Assembly: GCA_963782965.1 (NCBI GenBank)
Contig: CAWALV010000002.1
Coordinates: 682,001-746,000 of the forward strand
From: CAWALV01 sp963782965
GTDB lineage: Bacteria; Actinomycetota; Actinomycetes; Acidothermales; Acidothermaceae
Length of the DNA stretch: 64,000 nucleotides
Direction of reading: 5' to 3'
Shown: piece by piece, positions 61,748 through 64,000 of the stretch
Layout of the letters: the number at the start of each line of letters is the position of its first letter
Numbering within the stretch: the first letter of the stretch is position 1
Notes under the pieces: model-generated
Database searches by the model: none
Seen by the model: the letters and a program-made list of their open reading frames with translations, nothing else
What the model was told of the DNA's origin: nothing
Program-made: the position numbers and the translations under genes

Positions 61748-62602
61748 GTGCCGAACTTGATGCTGACGTGGCGGGCAGCGGTGGTCCTTGCCGCCGCCCT
61801 GTTCGGCATCGGCATGCTCATGCATCGTGCCCGTGGACGCCGAACCCGCCTCGTCGCGCCCTTCATCCGAGAGGCCGGCGTGGTTGTCGGGCTCTACTCC
61901 CTGTGGCAGTTCGCCGGCGGCCTCTCGCTCGGCCACGTCGATGAAGCGACCGCGCGCGGCCGATGGATCTGGCACCTCCAGCGGCAGCTGCACTTCCCCA
62001 GCGAGGCCTCGCTCCAGCGCACTGTCCTCGGCCACCCCGCCGTCGTCGAGGCCTCGAACATCTACTACGCCGTCATGCACTTCGGCATGCTGACGGTGAT
62101 GCTGGTCTGGCTCTTCGCGCGCCACCGCCATGCCTACCCGTGGGTGCGGATGACGATCGTCTTGACGACGACGGCGTGCTTGCTCGTCAGCCTCGTGCCG
62201 GTCGCGCCACCTCGACTGATCCACGTGGGGATGGTCGACACCGCGCAGCGCTACGGCCAGTCGGTGTACTCCAGCACCGGCATCGCCGCCGACCAGTACG
62301 CGGCCATGCCCTCGGTGCACGTGGCGTGGGCGGCAATCGTCGCCATGGCGGTGATCCTCGTCAGTCGCAGCAGGTGGCGGTGGCTGATCCTGCTGCACTT
62401 CGTCGCCACGGTCTACGTGGTCGTGGTGACCGCGAACCATTACTGGGCCGACGGCATCGTCGCGCTGATGCTGCTCGGGCTCGCGGTTGCGGTGCAAACG
62501 GTCGCGATCCGGGTCGCCGCGGCCTACCGGCAGCGGATGAAGCTGCGGCAGCGCCCGATCGGGCTGCTCGACGACGCCGAGGACGAGGTCGAGGCGGCCT
62601 GA
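61748..62602 (+). CDS. PAP2-superfamily membrane phosphatase/inositolphosphotransferase-like protein
   Basis: A 284-residue protein with about six helices. AMPSVHVAWAAIVAM (His nucleophile partner) and TANHYWADGIVAL (catalytic His/Asp) are the C-terminal PAP2 motifs, in the arrangement of the PAP2_3 (Aur1/inositol-phosphoceramide-synthase-like) subgroup. VPVAPPRLIHVGMVD precedes them. It could act on polyprenyl or inositol phospholipids. GTG 61748. Confidence 0.87.
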   Translation: MPNLMLTWRAAVVLAAALFGIGMLMHRARGRRTRLVAPFIREAGVVVGLYSLWQFAGGLSLGHVDEATARGRWIWHLQRQLHFPSEASLQRTVLGHPAVVEASNIYYAVMHFGMLTVMLVWLFARHRHAYPWVRMTIVLTTTACLLVSLVPVAPPRLIHVGMVDTAQRYGQSVYSSTGIAADQYAAMPSVHVAWAAIVAMAVILVSRSRWRWLILLHFVATVYVVVVTANHYWADGIVALMLLGLAVAVQTVAIRVAAAYRQRMKLRQRPIGLLDDAEDEVEAA

Positions 62603-62617
62603 CCGTCGTGGCGCCGC

Positions 62618-63499
62618 TCAGCCCCCCGTGGCGGAGAAGTGCTGGTAGTCGGGCGAGGACCAGCGGCCACCCCACTGCCAGCCCACCGCGGCGAACGCCT
62701 TGACGAGGACGCCGCCGGACGTCGCCATCCCGGGCCGGTAGGGGCTGCGCGCCCGATACGCCGCGCCCGCGGGCGGCAGCACCTGACCGCCCTCGAGGTA
62801 GGGATTCTCGATCGTGTTGACGTCGATCGCTTCGCCGTATGCATGCACCGACCAGCGCGGCGTCCCCGGCGCGACCGCATAGCGGCAGTTGAACGCAGAG
62901 GTGTTGTCGGCGGCCATCGAAGCGTCGTCGCTGCCGGCGAACTCCGACACCGGACGCATGCTTCGGATCGGGAACCGCTGCGTGTACAGCGACGTGAAGA
63001 CCGTGATGACGCTCGGCACCACGGAGGCGTTCACGACGAGCCGACCGGTGTGCGGGGCGTCGTCGAATCCCCAGTAACTCAACGTGACCTCCCGAAGCTG
63101 CGCCGGCCCGACCGGGCAGCCCGGATGCCAGCTGGCGCCCAGATCGGCGGCGGTCACCGAGCGGGTGGTGGTGGCGAAAGGGGCCGCTGCTCTCGAAGAG
63201 TTGGACGGCGCCGGGCTTGCGGTCGGCGCCGGGGACGGGGACGCCGACGGGGCTGCGGCCTGCGACGGTGACGGGGACGGGGACGGGGACGCCGGCGGGG
63301 TGGCGCTGGGCGACGAGGACGGCGCCGGGGTGGCGCTGGGCGACGGCGACGCCGCCTGCGTGACGGCCGACGCCGGGGTCGGTGTCGAGCTTGAAGCTGG
63401 TCGCGGAGTCGACCCGGTCGTGCATCCGCCCAGCGCCGCGCCGGCCAGCGCGAGGCCGGCGACCAGCGAGAGCGGGCCCCCTAGCGACTGCCGCAGCAT
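62618..63499 (-). CDS. M15-family lipoprotein (D-alanyl-D-alanine carboxypeptidase-like)
   Basis: A 293-residue lipoprotein. Signal peptide and lipobox LAGAALGGC at residues 17-25, a Ser/Pro/Thr-rich linker to about residue 105, then an M15 (VanY-like) zinc peptidase domain. The motif SVHAYGEAIDVN supplies His and Asp, and DYQHFS the second His. It probably trims stem peptides in the wall. ATG 63499. The linker is encoded by low-complexity DNA. Confidence 0.85.
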   Translation of the reverse strand: MLRQSLGGPLSLVAGLALAGAALGGCTTGSTPRPASSSTPTPASAVTQAASPSPSATPAPSSSPSATPPASPSPSPSPSQAAAPSASPSPAPTASPAPSNSSRAAAPFATTTRSVTAADLGASWHPGCPVGPAQLREVTLSYWGFDDAPHTGRLVVNASVVPSVITVFTSLYTQRFPIRSMRPVSEFAGSDDASMAADNTSAFNCRYAVAPGTPRWSVHAYGEAIDVNTIENPYLEGGQVLPPAGAAYRARSPYRPGMATSGGVLVKAFAAVGWQWGGRWSSPDYQHFSATGG

Positions 63500-63674
63500 G
63501 GCGCCAGAGCCTACGGCGTCCGACCGCTTCGCTTCCCCGGACCACCGCTTCGCGCCGAGTGAAGGGTTGTGGCTGCCTCAACCGCGGGCGGTTTCGCCAG
63601 CACAAAGCCTTCACCGGGTGTGCAGCGACGCCTGAAGTGGCGGGAAAGGTGCCGGGCCGGGGAGAATCGGCGCC

Positions 63675-64000
63675 ATGCAACACGCAGTGGACCTCGTCGA
63701 CACCACCGAGATGTACCTGCGCACGATCTTCGAGCTCGAGGAAGAGAGCGCCGTGCCGCTGCGAGCGCGCATCGCCGAACGGCTGGGGCACAGCGTGCCC
63801 ACGGTGTCTCAGACCGTCTCCCGGATGGAGCGCGACGGGCTCCTCCACGTCGAGGGCGACCGGCGGCTCGCGCTGACCCAGCAGGGCCGCTCGCTGGCTG
63901 TGCGGGTCATGCGCAAGCACCGCCTCGCCGAATGCCTGCTCGTGCAGGTCATCGGGCTGGAATGGGAACTCGTCCACGACGAGGCGTGCCGGTGGGAACA
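63675..64000 (+). CDS. DtxR/IdeR-family metal-dependent regulator (partial, runs off the end)
   Basis: The first 108 residues only. MQHAVDLVDTTEMYLRTIFELEEE and the winged HTH RARIAERLGHSVPTVSQTVSRMERDGLLHVEGDRRLALTQQGRSLAVRVMRKHRLAECLLVQVIGLEW are unmistakably DtxR-like; the metal-binding domain is being entered at the window edge. It is likely to regulate iron or manganese genes. GGGGAG lies about 12 bases before ATG 63675. Confidence 0.93.
   Translation, partial: MQHAVDLVDTTEMYLRTIFELEEESAVPLRARIAERLGHSVPTVSQTVSRMERDGLLHVEGDRRLALTQQGRSLAVRVMRKHRLAECLLVQVIGLEWELVHDEACRWE

Noticed and set aside
63200..63420. Short repeat array (GGGGACG / GGCGACG) looking like a tandem repeat or CRISPR
   Set aside because: It is low-complexity DNA encoding the Ser/Pro linker of the M15 lipoprotein; there are no constant repeats with variable spacers. 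No CRISPR array was seen anywhere in the window.

Overview
The window is a high-GC actinobacterial chromosome segment. The evidence is the GC-rich codon use, the many GTG starts, the four-base ATGA/GTGA gene overlaps, an rpfB-type resuscitation factor, a DivIVA-era division gene (GlpR/SepX), and two blocks whose gene order matches Mycobacterium tuberculosis from memory: folate cyclo-ligase / galU-moeA-rimJ-Rv0996 (Rv0992c-Rv0996), and PMT / rsmI, metG, tatD, rpfB, ksgA, ispE (Rv1002c-Rv1011). The genus cannot be named from the sequence; a deep-branching relative of Mycobacteriales/Frankiales is a reasonable guess.

Layout. 0-14.8 kb is core: a two-repeat DUF4389 membrane protein, a SpoIIE/PP2C phosphatase with its own ATPase-like kinase fold, DUF4396, two small hypotheticals, a CPA1-type K+/H+ antiporter, 5-formyl-THF cyclo-ligase, a HAMP-GAF-GGDEF diguanylate cyclase, then a tightly overlapped operon galU-moeA(glp)-moaC-mogA-rimJ followed by glpR.

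14.8-38.9 kb is an accessory island lodged between the two syntenic blocks. It begins at a tRNA-Ala(CGC) gene abutted by an N-terminally truncated serine recombinase, followed by decayed transposase, a SigE-family sigma factor with a membrane partner and two exported proteins (one cut by an in-frame amber codon), a ProDH/NmrA/arginase-like operon, a 34-bp perfect palindrome, a histidine kinase locus, ABC and MFS exporters, a broken luciferase-like monooxygenase, a second (chimeric) histidine kinase copy with an intact response regulator, an ECF41-type sigma factor divergent from its epimerase partner, aldo-keto reductase/MerR, a MazEF-like toxin-antitoxin pair, and a 700-residue membrane protein carrying seven peptidoglycan-binding-like repeats. 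Large direct duplications (249 bp and 778 bp) and a three-copy short repeat show that the island has been actively rearranged.

38.9-49 kb returns to core: protein O-mannosyltransferase, rsmI, metG, tatD, rpfB, ksgA, ispE and an ABC-F protein. 49-56 kb is a complete five-gene histidine-utilisation operon hutH, hutU, M20 amidohydrolase, hutF, hutI; the M20 enzyme occupies the place of a formylglutamate deformylase, so histidine would go to urocanate, imidazolonepropionate, formimidoylglutamate, formylglutamate, then glutamate. 56-64 kb holds a STAS protein, DedA, an MFS exporter, an ABC exporter pair behind a 22-bp inverted-repeat operator, an MDR alcohol dehydrogenase/quinone reductase, a PAP2 protein, an M15 lipoprotein and the start of a DtxR-family regulator that runs off the end.
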